From contig QYRS01000010.1 of the NCBI GenBank assembly GCA_006503535.1, positions 1,488,001 to 1,552,000 of the forward strand: 64,000 bases of DNA, in the 5' to 3' direction. Positions 10,749-21,325 of this stretch are shown one piece after another. The translations under genes and the position numbers were made by a program. Source of the DNA: Arthrinium phaeospermum. Its lineage: Eukaryota > Ascomycota > Sordariomycetes > Amphisphaeriales > Apiosporaceae. Below the pieces are notes generated by a model. It worked only from the letters and a program-made list of their open reading frames with translations. It was not told where the DNA came from and did no database searches. Every line of letters starts with the position of its first letter. Within the stretch, counting starts at the first letter, position 1.

Positions 10749-11932
10749 ATGAAGACCTCATCCATCACCCGTCTCCTTCTCGTGCTGCTCGGCGCCCCTG
10801 AACTGCTACAGGCCCGAGCCATTCCCGGCAAGAGTCTGGAGCAGCGCTTCACCGATCTCAACCCATCTCTGAACGGTTTGCTTGCCCCCCTTGCCCCTCT
10901 ACTCTCGCCCCGGAAGAAGGATATCTAACACGAAAGACAGCCACCGAACTCACCCACTGCGGCACCGCCCGCTGTCAAGCACTGGGCGTCGCCGACGTCG
11001 ACAAGCGGGCCGGCGTCCCCGGCGTCCCCGTTCGAGGAGGAGGCGCTGGCGCTGGATCGGGCGCGGGCAGAGGCGCGGGCGAGGCCGCGGGCGGTGGTGC
11101 TGCCGTCGGACGGCCGGCCGCGGGCAGCGGGGCCGGGGCAGGCGATGCCGCGTCGGGGGCCCAGACCGGCGGCCAGCTGGGCGAGTTTGGGACCGGGCAG
11201 AGCAGCACCGGCAAGCGGCCCCTGGAGGAAGGCAGTTCCCCGCCCGCGCAGCCGGACTCCAAGGTTCCCAAGACCGGCACGGACGCGGCGGCGGCGGATG
11301 ATGCGCTCGCTGGTGACGCTTCTCCGGTAAGTCTTTTATATATGCCTTCTTGACCGCCAATGCAAATAGTACAAGCTGACCCGATCCCATCTTCATAGGG
11401 CAACGCGCCTGATGCTTCTGGGGTAACCGATATCACATCCCGAGGCTACAACCCCGTTCGACAGGATTCTGACCCGAACCTGGACGTGTACGAAGTGAAA
11501 GCCGGCGACAAAGTGGTGGACAACATCAGCATCGACCGGGAGCAGAAGCTCATCATCTCCGACGACCTGCAGAACGCCGCGGACCCGACCCCGGACCGCC
11601 TCAAGGCCTGGGAGGTCGAAATGTCCCTGTTCGTGCACCAGTCCGGGCAGAAGCCGTCGGACCTCCGGGGCATCTCGTACACCGGCGTGTCCGAGGAGAA
11701 CACGAAACCCGTCATCGACCGCATCGCGGAACGCAGGGGAGATAGCTTCACCATCGACCGCAGCTCTACTGTTCCGGCGGACCAGGCCGACTTCCAAGCT
11801 CTCACGGGGACCCTGCTGGGCCGGAGCACCCAGAGCCTGCTCAGGGGCTCGCCCGTGGGTAAGGAGATCACGAGGATTGAAGTCGGGTTTAGCTCTCTTG
11901 AAGACTTGGACCTCAAGTTCATCTTCGGATAA
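10749..11932 (+). CDS. Secreted protein with Gly/Ala/Pro-rich linker
   Basis: Predicted 348-residue secreted protein. Exons are 10749-10875, 10941-11326 and 11399-11932. Intron 1 (GTTTGC donor, CTAAC branch point, CAG acceptor) removes an in-frame stop and joins LN to ATELTHCGTARC. Intron 2 is GTAAGT...TAG. The N-terminus (MKTSSITRLLLVLLGAPELL) is a signal peptide. Residues of about 60-130 are a low-complexity Gly-Ala-Ser-Arg linker. The C-terminal 160 residues are charged and look globular (VYEVKAGDKVVDNISIDREQ). Two cysteines occur in ELTHCGTARC. The ATG lies in a CAAAATG context. I do not recognise the domain. Extracellular or cell-wall placement is inferred from the signal peptide and linker only. 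Confidence 0.78.
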
Positions 11933-12782
11933 ACACACCGGTAATGGGTCTTGAAGCAGTGAGCGGGAAGGGTGAAACTTTGTAAGAGCCGTGTCATCAT
12001 ACGGGCTGGCCTCAGGTCTGGACCTGACGCGTATAAATGTGGTGGAAATTTGGCGTTGATTCATTTTCTAGGATTTTATTCTCTTTCATTTCCTTCTTAT
12101 CAAATTAGCTCGGGAAATAGGTTGTAGTTGCGCGTACATTATCAAGCTGTGCTTCCATAAAATTTCCTCCTCTTCTACTCCGTATTCAGAACAAGCTGGC
12201 TCTAAAGGTTGCTCTTAGCCGACCTATGCTGGAAGTGACCCAATCCAGATTTAGTTGTATGGAGTTTAAAAACAACCCGAGCACACATTATGTATCGATT
12301 CTGCCAACTTAGCTGGTACCTCAGTTGTGATGAGTAGAGCTGGACAGGGGTGTACCAAGCTTTCTCGTAGACAGTAGTTATTGTGTCTCAAGGTACTGAT
12401 CTCATACGAAATTGAACTTACAGACAATCTCACGAGAAACGAGAGTGCCTGATTGTAATGAGACTACTCGTATATGCAGTGTTCTTCTTTTGACTCGACT
12501 AGGGTATGCGAGTTGCTAACTTTAGGCAAACTTGATGTATTAATGGTCAATGCAGGGGCCCCCTACCCTTGCACTCCAATTGTAAGCGCGGGCGGCTCCT
12601 GAAACAGAACACAAATACATCGGATGTAAGCACTAGTCTGCCAGGCGAAATTTGAGCTTACCCGGGGATTTTAAATAACTAAGCGCTTTGCCTATATCTA
12701 GCCAAGTGATAACCACATTGTTCAGCCATCCCCTTCCCAACACGAGCAAACACCAACGGTCTCCCATCATACCATCCACACA
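11933..12782. other. Intergenic, no gene seen
   Basis: About 850 AT-richer bases covering the 3' region of the upstream gene and the promoter of the F-box/ankyrin gene. No repeat, RNA gene or open frame of note. Confidence 0.45.
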
Positions 12783-14359
12783 ATGCATATCCTGGAACTT
12801 CCGCGAGAACTCGTAGATACTATCCTCTACTACAGCATCCTAGCACGGGACCTTCGAAGGGCCTTGCGCCTTCAGCTCGTCTGCAGTAAGCCGAAAAGAA
12901 ACCCCCATGCCTGTGCAGCGCTATACATATTGACAATCCCACCGCAGAATCCTTCCGCGCTGCCTTCAGACCCATGTTGTACCGCAGCCGACTGCTAGAT
13001 CGCATTTACTACGTCCACGATTTTGCGCACTGGGGCCACCGAAGACATTATGGCGCCGACGTTCTCTGGCACGACTACCTCCTCTTCCGGTCTCGCACGG
13101 CCAAGAATGAGCCCGACACCTACTTTGGCGAGTTGTGGACCGTCTCCCATGTCTTCTCCCAACACTGCCAAACAAACCCAAGCGAATGCACCTTGAGCCA
13201 AGAGGATATTCTTGACAAGATTTGTTGGCTTGTCCTCGACGGCGCCGGAGTCGTTGGCTGGCCCGGGTGGGACCGCGAAGACAGGGACCCGCCTAACCTG
13301 GGCCAGGATCTGCTCTCGGTAGCGACCTACTTTGCTTGTACGTCGCTGGTGAGGGACCTAATCGAACAGGGCCATGATCCGGCCATAGAGTATCAGCTCT
13401 TCCCGCCAGCCATGTATATCGCCGCTTTCACCGGACAGGCCGACATGCTCCGCCTCCTGCAGGAGTATCTTCCCGACTATGAAGCGAAGCGCACCCGGAA
13501 ACATCGGTCCGGCCATATTTGGTACTCTTGGCGCTCCAAGATCGGGCCCTGGTCGCTCTACGGAGCGGCCAGGCGGGGAGACCTGGACATGGTGCGCTTA
13601 GCCCTGAGCCCACCCATGTGCACCATCCAAACGTCACTGGAGGGTAACGCAACAGAACCAGCGGCCAACGGAAACCGGGAACTCATCCCCGACTCCAAGT
13701 CGATGCTACAAAGACCCCCCGGCTCAGTGGCGCCATCCTCAGAACTAGGCATCTACCTCAGAAAAGCCATGGGCCACGCGCAATCGCCCGACGTATACCA
13801 ATACCTCCTAAGCTTCCTAGACCCCGCCCAAGCCGACCCAGAACCAAAACACCACGAGCTAGCCCGCATGGCGGCCGCCGGCAACACAGCCATGGTGCGA
13901 CACCTGCTGGACCTAGGCGCCGACCCCTCGCACCCCAAGACCAACAAAGGCACAGCGCTGCTACACGCCGTGAGGGGCTCGCACCTAGACGTGGTCGACC
14001 TCTTGCTGGCGCGCGGCGCGGACCCGAGCGCGATGGGCTGGGAGCGGCTGCGGACCCCCCTCACGGCGGCGGCGCAGGCGGGCAGTATGGTGTTGTTACG
14101 AAAGCTGTTGGCGGCCGGGGCCGAGGTCCGGCGGAGGGGAAAAGACATCTACACGCTGCGGCAGGCGGTGCGGCGGGAGCACACGGCCATGGTGGAGCTG
14201 CTGCTGGAGCTGGGGGTGGGGACGGACGTGGGGCGGGGGATCGCGTTCAAGACGGCGGAGGCGCAGGGGTTGGAGTCCATGGCGGGGGTTTTGCGGGAGA
14301 GGGGGGCGCGGTATGAGGGGGAGGGGTTGAGTAGGGGGAGGCTGCTTTCGCCGCACTAG
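12783..14359 (+). CDS. F-box-like/ankyrin-repeat protein
   Basis: Predicted 504-residue protein. Exons are 12783-12885 and 12948-14359. The intron has a GTAAGC donor and CAG acceptor and splits the Lys codon of VCKSFRAAF. The N-terminus (LELPRELVDTILYYSI, then ALRLQLVCKSFRAAF) matches the F-box-like pattern of an SCF ubiquitin-ligase adaptor. At least three ankyrin-type units follow in the second half, for example GTALLHAVRGSHLDVVDLLL, TPLTAAAQAGSMVLLRKLLA and AVRREHTAMVELLLELG. Such F-box/ankyrin proteins are abundant in filamentous fungi and probably select substrates for ubiquitination; the target is unknown. The last 320 bases are extremely G-rich on the coding strand while 13600-13980 is C-rich, an odd skew switch inside one exon. 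Confidence 0.85.
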
Positions 14360-14564
14360 ATTGGTTGTCTTTAGTTAACAAGAAAGTCAAGAGGGTAATA
14401 TCTAATGATATGAGATTCATTCGCAATTAGTTTCTCATCTAAGCCTGCGTCTAGGCAAGGTAGATGGGATCTCCGTCGTAATAATGAATACATCTAAGTA
14501 CATAAACAGTGCAAATTCGCCCAGATATCAGTTGATATCGACGTCAAATCATCTCAGACCACCT

Positions 14565-16514
14565 CTAGACGCCAGGTTGCTCCCGGTCCAGTCGCGGCTT
14601 GATGGTCTTGACCCAAGTAGCGTAGCTCTCCTTGAGCTCCATGGCCACATCCATAGGCCTAGCGACGGCCTCGCTGTGGAGCAGCTTCTCCAACGTGTCC
14701 ATCTTTCCACCCTCGTTTGCCTCCTCCCGGATCACCCAGTCCCGGAGCTGCGTGCGAACGTCCTCCGCATCCTCCGCTTCGACAATCTTTCGAAGCTGGG
14801 CCCGGTCGCCGGCCATCGACTGCTTCAAGTGGTCGAGGCTGTCGTGGACCCGCTCCAGCGCGCCTTCGAACCCGTTCGAAGAATCGTCCTGCAGCATCTT
14901 GCCCGTGTCCCACTTGCGGTAGATGCTCTCGACGTGGACGTGCAGCAGCTTCTGTCGCTTGTTGCTTTTGGTCTGCTCCTTCTTGCTCTCCTGCTCCAGG
15001 TTCTGGTACTGCTCCTTTTGCTGGTGGAGCTCCTCGAGGGTCGCTTCGTACTTGCGCTTCATGGTGGCTGCCTGCTGCTCCGCGGCCTCGCGGAGAATGG
15101 AGTTCTTGTCCTGGTCGAATTTGGACTCGGCACTGGGGGATTCTTCTTTCAGGCCGTTGATTCTGCTTTCGACCTCGCTCTTAATTCTGTTCGCGGCTGG
15201 GCCGGGCTCAGGAGACTCTCGCTTGGCTGGCTTGACAGTCTGGTCCAAGACACGGTTTCCTTCGTTGGCGTTGTCCGCTTCAACTGAGGGAATCTGACTA
15301 GTCTCTTCCTCAGGAGCAGTGCGTTGCTCATTATCGAGGTCGTTGGGGGTTGTGACTGGAGCTGGAACGGTTTTAGGTTGAGCATCTGCGTCGACGGCCG
15401 GCTCGCTTCTCTCACCGATCTCAATTCGGTAATTGGGCTTATCGTGAGCACCTTCGGCCTCGAACAGGTCGTTCAGAGCATCGCTTAGTTTAGCTTGGAA
15501 TAGTTGAAGATGAAGCGGTCGTTCTCTGATAGGTGTCTGCTGTGCACGTTGTTCCTGAACTCGGTTCTCATGTGGCTCTGAAGGAGCTCTCTGTGACAAT
15601 GCCAACGACTGGTCTCTGGAAGCTACTCCATGTGATGCATCCTCTTGATCTTCGTCAGCTTGGTCTTCCTCGAGATCCGTCACCTCGGCAACCGCTTCCT
15701 CACGAGGCTTGCGGAGCAGTTGTTTGAGAGCCCGGGCAGCAGCTTTCTGGAACTCGTTCGTGTTACCGCTCTCTCCATTTGCCAAACCCAGGAACCGCGA
15801 GTAGACCAACGTCAACTCCACCTTCACATCGTGGGGGATGCCGTCAGCGTCGTCTGGGTTCTCATCCGGGAGGTACTCTTCCCAGCGGCCATCGTCGTAC
15901 CATCGAAATACGCGGTCCCGATTCTCCTCAAACTTCCAGTCGAAACCCTCGCGGTTGTCGCTGGGGTATGGCTTGAGAAAGGGAAGGCGGTCAAGAAGCA
16001 GGCCTCGCTTGTCGATGAAGCGGCCTGCGCTGTAGAGAATGCATAGGGAGTAGGCATCGAGTTCGACTTGACTCTTTCGGCCCTTGTGAATAGGCGAGAT
16101 GCTGTTGTTGTAGGGCTTGATGGCAGAGAAGATGAGGTTGATGGGCACGCGGCAATGCTTTGCCAGGAGGCACGTGTACATCCACTGCTTGCGGTTCTGA
16201 GAGAGAGAGGCGGGCAGGTTCTGGATGACTCGGGGCAGGTAGAAGGAAGGTTGGGTCGTGTCGACAGGGTAGACGGGGTCTTGGTCCCAGCAGAGGCTCT
16301 TGGTCTGGTGAGTGCAACCCTTGCGAACGCATGAGGATTCCTTCTCCCACTTTCCCAGCTCGCTGGCTAAGAAGTCGAGCTGGTCCTCGCTGAAGTCGGT
16401 GAAATATTGCAGGTGGTTGTATTTGACGCGAGGCTTAGACTGGGCAGCGGAACCGGAAGAAGACGCTGCTGCAGCAGCTTCGGGCCTGGCGGCTGGTCTT
16501 GCTTGGCCAGGCAT
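14565..16514 (-). CDS. Uncharacterised protein with CX4CXHX5C motif and coiled-coil tail (long paralog)
   Basis: Single-exon protein of 649 residues. After an Ala/Ser-rich start, residues of about 35-260 form the same domain as the gene at 6370-7167: CVRKGCTHQTKSLCW, then YPVDTTQPSFYLPRV, NRKQWMYTCLLAK, VELDAY, GRFIDKRG and FDWKFE. An acidic, disordered middle follows. Residues of about 455-560 are a Glu/Lys/Gln-rich coiled coil (REAAEQQAATMKRKYEATLE and onward) ending in a basic NKRQK patch that could be a nuclear signal. A compact C-terminal segment holds RDWVIREEANEGGKMDTLEK. I do not recognise the family. The C-X4-C-X-H-X5-C cluster may bind metal, by inference only. Its promoter carries a large minisatellite. 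Confidence 0.85.
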   Translation of the reverse strand: MPGQARPAARPEAAAAASSSGSAAQSKPRVKYNHLQYFTDFSEDQLDFLASELGKWEKESSCVRKGCTHQTKSLCWDQDPVYPVDTTQPSFYLPRVIQNLPASLSQNRKQWMYTCLLAKHCRVPINLIFSAIKPYNNSISPIHKGRKSQVELDAYSLCILYSAGRFIDKRGLLLDRLPFLKPYPSDNREGFDWKFEENRDRVFRWYDDGRWEEYLPDENPDDADGIPHDVKVELTLVYSRFLGLANGESGNTNEFQKAAARALKQLLRKPREEAVAEVTDLEEDQADEDQEDASHGVASRDQSLALSQRAPSEPHENRVQEQRAQQTPIRERPLHLQLFQAKLSDALNDLFEAEGAHDKPNYRIEIGERSEPAVDADAQPKTVPAPVTTPNDLDNEQRTAPEEETSQIPSVEADNANEGNRVLDQTVKPAKRESPEPGPAANRIKSEVESRINGLKEESPSAESKFDQDKNSILREAAEQQAATMKRKYEATLEELHQQKEQYQNLEQESKKEQTKSNKRQKLLHVHVESIYRKWDTGKMLQDDSSNGFEGALERVHDSLDHLKQSMAGDRAQLRKIVEAEDAEDVRTQLRDWVIREEANEGGKMDTLEKLLHSEAVARPMDVAMELKESYATWVKTIKPRLDREQPGV

Positions 16515-16684
16515 CTTGGTATGTGTCTAATACGGCTTCTTCATGTGTGTTGGGGCGAAGTTCTAATGCGATGAGATAGGACGAAGTTGTGGTATTGGAC
16601 GAGGTTGTACTTATGGAACGAAATTGTAGCTTGAACGAAGTTGTGGTTCAAGCGAAGTTGTCGCTTGTAATACGTTGTGGTTGG

Positions 16685-16896
16685 GACGAGGTTGTATTTA
16701 TGGGAAGGAATTGTCGTTTGAACAAAGTTGTGGTTTCGACGAGGTTGTATTTATGGGAAGGAATTGTCGTTTGAACAAAGTTGTGGTTTCGACGAGGTTG
16801 TATTTATGGGAAGGAATTGTCGTTTGAACAAAGTTGTGGTTTCGACGAGGTTGTATTTATGGGAAGGAATTGTCGTTTGAACGAAGTTGTGGTTTC
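16685..16896. repeat. 53-base tandem repeat, four units
   Basis: Units beginning GACGAGGTTGTATTTATGGG start at 16685, 16738, 16791 and 16844, a strict 53-base period with very few differences. It lies 170-380 bases upstream of the start codon of the minus-strand gene at 14565-16514, in its promoter or leader. The near identity suggests recent expansion. Confidence 0.93.
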
Positions 16897-17009
16897 GACG
16901 AGGTTGTCGCTTCGACGAGGCTGTCGCTTCGACGAGGCTGTCGCTTCGACGAGGCTGTCGCTTCGACGAGGCTGTCGCTTCGACGAGGCTGTCGCTTCGA
17001 CGAGGCTGT
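16897..17009. repeat. 17-base tandem repeat, about 6.6 units
   Basis: The unit GACGAGGCTGTCGCTTC recurs every 17 bases from 16897 and runs directly on from the 53-base array. It shares the GACGAGGYTGT core with the longer unit, so it probably arose from it. Confidence 0.93.
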
Positions 17010-18278
17010 GAAAGGAATGGTATGAATTTATTGTTGTGGAAGAAGTAGAAAATCAGGACTGATTTCAACGTGGATAAGGACGAAGTTCGATGTGAATTGA
17101 TTTGGAATCCAGTATTCCTGTGGGTGCGATCACAAGTCGAGTCGTGGTTTCCCCTTGTGAATTAAGTTGTCTCTTGGGACGAAAAAACGCCTTTGGACAG
17201 AATTGTGAATTGGGAAGTTGAGATGGAGCTGTGAGTTTGGTCGGAGTTGTGAATTGAGACGAGGTCGAGGTTGTGACGTAAGTGTGAATCGCGATGGAAC
17301 TGTAAGTCGTTACGAAGTCAGATTTAAGACGAAGTTCAAGTTCAACATTTAGGACGGGCTCATGACATGGGACAAATGTATAGTGTATTCAATCCATGGT
17401 GCCCATATCAAGGGGGAAAAACCATAGCTGACTTGCTGCTATAGGGCATTATATAACGCGACTCTTTAGGGCCAGCTGTACCTACTGTCAAGATGGATCG
17501 GGTGCTGGTGATGAGTGCATAATCGAGGGAAATCAGATTGACCAACCATTCATAAGGCTATTGGACCATGAGTCGAGTATTATTTGGCACTGGTAGCATC
17601 TTCACCCAAAACAGATGACCTGGTGTTCTTAGGGATCTCCAGCAGTCCAGGTCAATCCATTGAAATGAGGAGTAGATACTGGCTTCGATGTGGGAAAGTG
17701 TTGGTATCGACGAGGAAAAAGGAGCAGGCTCGCGCCGACGTGTGAAGTGGCGGAGTGCGGCTGGTAGGCGCTGGGGGTTATGGCAAGATCCAGTCATCAG
17801 ACAAGCAGTATGAATTTATGTCCTATCTAGATAAGAATTCCGCCTGTAGGGATTATGTATTCAGTCAAAAGAACCAAATTAGGTAGCTCATTCACAGGCT
17901 GGACAGAAATTATCTCAATCATACCCGCGATTCACGGCGAAATCACGAGGGTCGTACCTGCTCTTGTTCACCACCACAATCACCAGCAATTACAATTGAC
18001 AACAGGCATCAAACTGATTCATCAAGTCCACTGCATTCAATGTTGGACACCTCCCCCACTGCTTTCATCAAGCTCATACCAACCCATACACAACTTGACG
18101 TAAAACATCACTGCCACCCGTTCATGCTTTATCTGACTTCATCTCCTTCACTCAACCAACCTTCTGGTCATTCGGCTCATTTCTCATCATTCTGACATTG
18201 GATCTCCTGCATCTCAGCACTTCCACAGAACCGATCGATCCATTTCCCATCTACCATCACGCAAGGCCTACCCATAAG

Positions 18279-18442
18279 CCGCAAAAACTTCAGTGAATCC
18301 ACAGACCCTTCATTGCCGCCAGATTCATCCCTGTGATATTCATACGAAACTGCTGCTCATCCGCAAAAACTTCAGTGAATCCACAGACCCTTCATTGCCG
18401 CCAGATTCATCCCTGTGATATTCATACGAAACTGCTGCTCAT
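18279..18442. repeat. 82-base tandem duplication in a 5' leader
   Basis: The segment starting CCGCAAAAACTTCAGTGAAT at 18279 is repeated essentially exactly at 18361, a period of 82 bases. It ends about 17 bases before the ATG at 18459, so it doubles most of that gene's probable 5' untranslated leader. Confidence 0.93.
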
Positions 18443-18458
18443 CAGCAACAACTTCATC

Positions 18459-18910
18459 ATGGATCTGCAGCCCATCAACAACAACCTCCTCACGGACATG
18501 AAGATGAAGCGCAAGCGAGATATTGCAGAGACCAAGAAGATGGTCTTGCAGCTAGCCAGAATCACTGCCAACCTGAGGAAGAGACAGGCCCGTCTGGAGA
18601 TTGAATCCCGAACCCTGAAGCGGAATCAGTGGAAGCTGGAGAACGAAATCTCCACCTGTCACGGGTCGCAGCAAATCCAGCAACTGTTGGGTACGTTAGC
18701 CGAGGTTCAAGCACTGATGCAAGCAGCTGACCAACTATGTGTGTAGATGCCACCCGCGCCCACCTTCGCAACATCGACGACTCGCACAACATGACCCGAC
18801 AGTCTCTGCGCGAGATTTCCGCCTTGATCAAACAACAGTATCTCCGGATCAAGGCAATTGAGGCTTCTGAGAACAATGATGATGGACGTGTTGCGAAGCG
18901 GCGAGGTTGA
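18459..18910 (+). CDS. Small basic coiled-coil protein
   Basis: Predicted 131-residue protein. Exons are 18459-18690 and 18747-18910. The intron (GTACGT...TGTGTAG) keeps phase 1 and joins QLL to DATRAHLRNID. Residues 12-65 are a strongly basic heptad-type helix (MKMKRKRDIAETKKMVLQLA then RKRQARLEIESRTLKRNQWK). A second helical segment lies at about 95-115. There is no signal peptide. I do not recognise the family; nuclear or cytoskeletal location is possible. The ATG follows the 82-base duplicated leader. Confidence 0.7.
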
Positions 18911-19915
18911 GTAGTGCTCATAGGATCGTCATGGTAAATAGGTAGGCAACGTGAACCAGGATTTAGCTATGGCCCTGTCTGAACATGACTGGCAGGAATA
19001 CCAACGACGTCACACAACCTAGGATTTGGATAGCTACGTCTGCCAACGGGCTCAGAGTGAATCTTTTCTTTTGTTCCCCAATTCTTGTTTTGATGTTCTG
19101 TAATTTTCTTTTCTTTTTCTGTAATCTTCTCCCTAACTTAAAAGAAATAATGTGCCTTCAATGGAAGCTCAAAAGGTGGAAGGACCGCAGACCATACGGT
19201 AGTTGCTAACTGAGTGGCATGGATCAAGTGCAAGATGAAGAATCCTCATCTCGGCATCACTCCCTCGCCTCCCATCGCTTCGACCAGTCCAGCCAGACAT
19301 TGCAAAGAAGAACAGATTGTGGCCTGATATGCGAATATCTTCCAGGCACTGCTGCATTTGCCCACGATACCGTCCATGCGTCTTCTAGTCGCCTGATCTA
19401 GTCTCTTTCGATCTAGCCCGAAGATCTAAGGCAGTTGAAGGCAATGAGTCTCGTCAGCGCTGGTCCCTCCGACGTGTGGCAGGTCCTATGGAGAAAGGCC
19501 ATCATTTTGAGTTTATATGTTTAACGGTATTCTGTTCTCTATGAGTCTCTCAAAAGAATCTGCAAATCAGTGCGTGGCCACGTGGGACCGGAGATAGCAT
19601 CGAGTATTATATAGAAGCCCACCAAAGTTTAAGCTCTGAGCTAATTAGTGGTGGCAACGGATTAATAAAAGCCTTATAGAAACTTTGCAATCCGTGCCGG
19701 AGAAAGCTCATGCAACCCGTGCCGGAGAATACTCAATCCCACCTCTCCTTTTTCAACTATAAGAGGTCATCTTTCCCCCTCTCTAGTCTACATCGATTCT
19801 ATCTCACAAGTACTCACCATCACTACCATCATCACCCTCACCAACCTCACCACCATCACCAAATCAAGATTAGACCTTGACCAACCCCGAAAACAAACGT
19901 CATCATCATCACAAG
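18911..19915. other. Intergenic, no gene seen
   Basis: About 1 kb. It holds a T-rich stretch at 19060-19130 and, before the next gene, a TATAAG-like box near 19758 followed by a CACCATCAC-rich leader (19810-19865), a pyrimidine/CA-rich layout typical of well-expressed fungal genes. Confidence 0.45.
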
Positions 19916-20445
19916 ATGCGTTTCACTGCCACTTTACTCGCCGTCGTCGGCCTCGCTTCCACGGCCTGGGCTGCTCCCATTCCCGCCAACAGGACCACCG
20001 AGGTCGCCCCCATCGAGAAGCGCTTCGTCGGCGGCTGGTGCGGCGTCCACGTCCAAACCCAAGTAAACCACCAGAGAGACGGCTTATCCGCATGGGTCCG
20101 AGTCTTCGACGGCGCCCAGACCCTGAGCCGCACAACATTATTGGAGTCCTGGAACGGCATCGAGGAATTTGACGGCTATGTCGATGTAGAGGGTCTTGGG
20201 GGCCCCCTGAAAATCACCACGTTCGGATCGAGCGGCTTCGTAAGTCCCATTTCACCTTCCCCCCCCCCCCTCTCATTCTTTTGCCTGCTGACCATTCATC
20301 TACCCCGCAGACCGCGTTTGAGTTCAAAGGAGATTTCTGGTTCTCCCAAGAAGCTACCAAGGATGACCGCTGCAGCGTTGGTCATTGGGACCATGTCAGC
20401 CCGGGCTACGATACTGTCGACATGGACTGTGGTTTCTCTTGCTAG
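19916..20445 (+). CDS. Small secreted cysteine-containing protein (effector candidate)
   Basis: Predicted 152-residue secreted protein. Exons are 19916-20239 and 20311-20445. The intron is GTAAGT...CGCAG, phase 0, and contains a run of nine Cs. MRFTATLLAVVGLASTAWAA is a clear signal peptide. A short propeptide ends in a Lys-Arg Kex2-type site (PIEKR), so the mature chain would start FVGGWCGVHVQTQ. Four cysteines remain (WCGV, DRCSVG, DCGFSC), enough for two disulfides. The rest is rich in Gly, Asp and aromatics, suggesting a compact beta fold. A second open frame skips the intron, but the spliced form ends cleanly at DMDCGFSC. Function is unknown; small secreted proteins of this build are often host- or microbe-directed. 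Confidence 0.82.
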
Positions 20446-21325
20446 GCTAACCCAGCTAGGATGGCTTGCAAGTTACCGTCATAGGGCGGTATAAGTGGCC
20501 TCGGGTATTGAATTTTAGGATGGGATGTGGCAGGCGTTGTGAACAACAGCCCGCCCATGGGCGCTCTGGGCGAGTCCAAGCCCATCGTGGAAGTTATGAA
20601 TACCGTAGACGGTGATAGCTACTGCTACATTTATATGTAGAACTAATGTTTATTTGAATACACCTACCTTCCTTTCACTCCACACTAGACCTTGTAGATA
20701 CAACCCATATTCTCTATTAGTCGCAATCACAAACCAGTGCACCGTGTAGTGCTTTGCTATTCAGGTCATTAACTAATTTATATACTCTGAAAATCATTTA
20801 CGCTATTTGGAACGCATTGTTTGCAATGTCGTCAAACATCTTGCTAGTCTGTCCCAGCACAATGGTATGGTTCAGCAAATGGGTTTCATCCAGTGCTATT
20901 GGACAATATAAGGTTTGACTAGAAGTATCCGTCTCTTTGGGTCATGGCGTTTCCATATACAGTTTGGAGGGCACCTAACTAGGCTGCATCTGCGCGTAGA
21001 CGTATAAACGGCTGCTTCAGCCACTTTTGCTGTTTTCCTGGTTGATCACGGAAACAAGAGGTCAACCCGTTTGAGATTCCCAGGCAGTGTTTGATTATGG
21101 GCAGCCTACATGACTAGTGGCATTGCACTGAAACATGAGGTAGACACTTGCAAGTATGCGACCTTCTGTTTCAAACCCCTTTTCAGCCCTGCCTAGCCTC
21201 AACTCCAAAGTCGCCCCGACCGGGAGGTCTTGCATAAACGTAGATGATAGTTTCTGTAGTTTCTTTTGTCCCAATTCCTTTGTCACACCGTCTCGGCCTT
21301 ACCTACGTTCAATCGTATAGCTGCG
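20446..21325. other. Intergenic, no gene seen
   Basis: About 880 AT-rich bases downstream of the secreted-protein gene. No repeat, RNA gene or credible open frame. Confidence 0.45.

Larger units (their letters stand above)
16515..18458. other. Intergenic region dominated by minisatellites
   Basis: About 1.9 kb between divergent genes. From 16570 to about 17350 it consists of diverged GAAGTTGTG/GACGAGGTTGT units, including the two ordered arrays listed separately. The rest is the leader of the coiled-coil gene with an 82-base tandem duplication. Open frames through the arrays are repeat artefacts. Confidence 0.7.

Noticed and set aside
16685..17009. Possible CRISPR array
   Set aside because: Units are contiguous without unique spacers, and the genome is eukaryotic. 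It is a minisatellite.
16751..17068. Open frames through the 53- and 17-base arrays encoding repeated peptides
   Set aside because: Arrays with units not divisible by three read open in several frames on both strands. No start context or signal.
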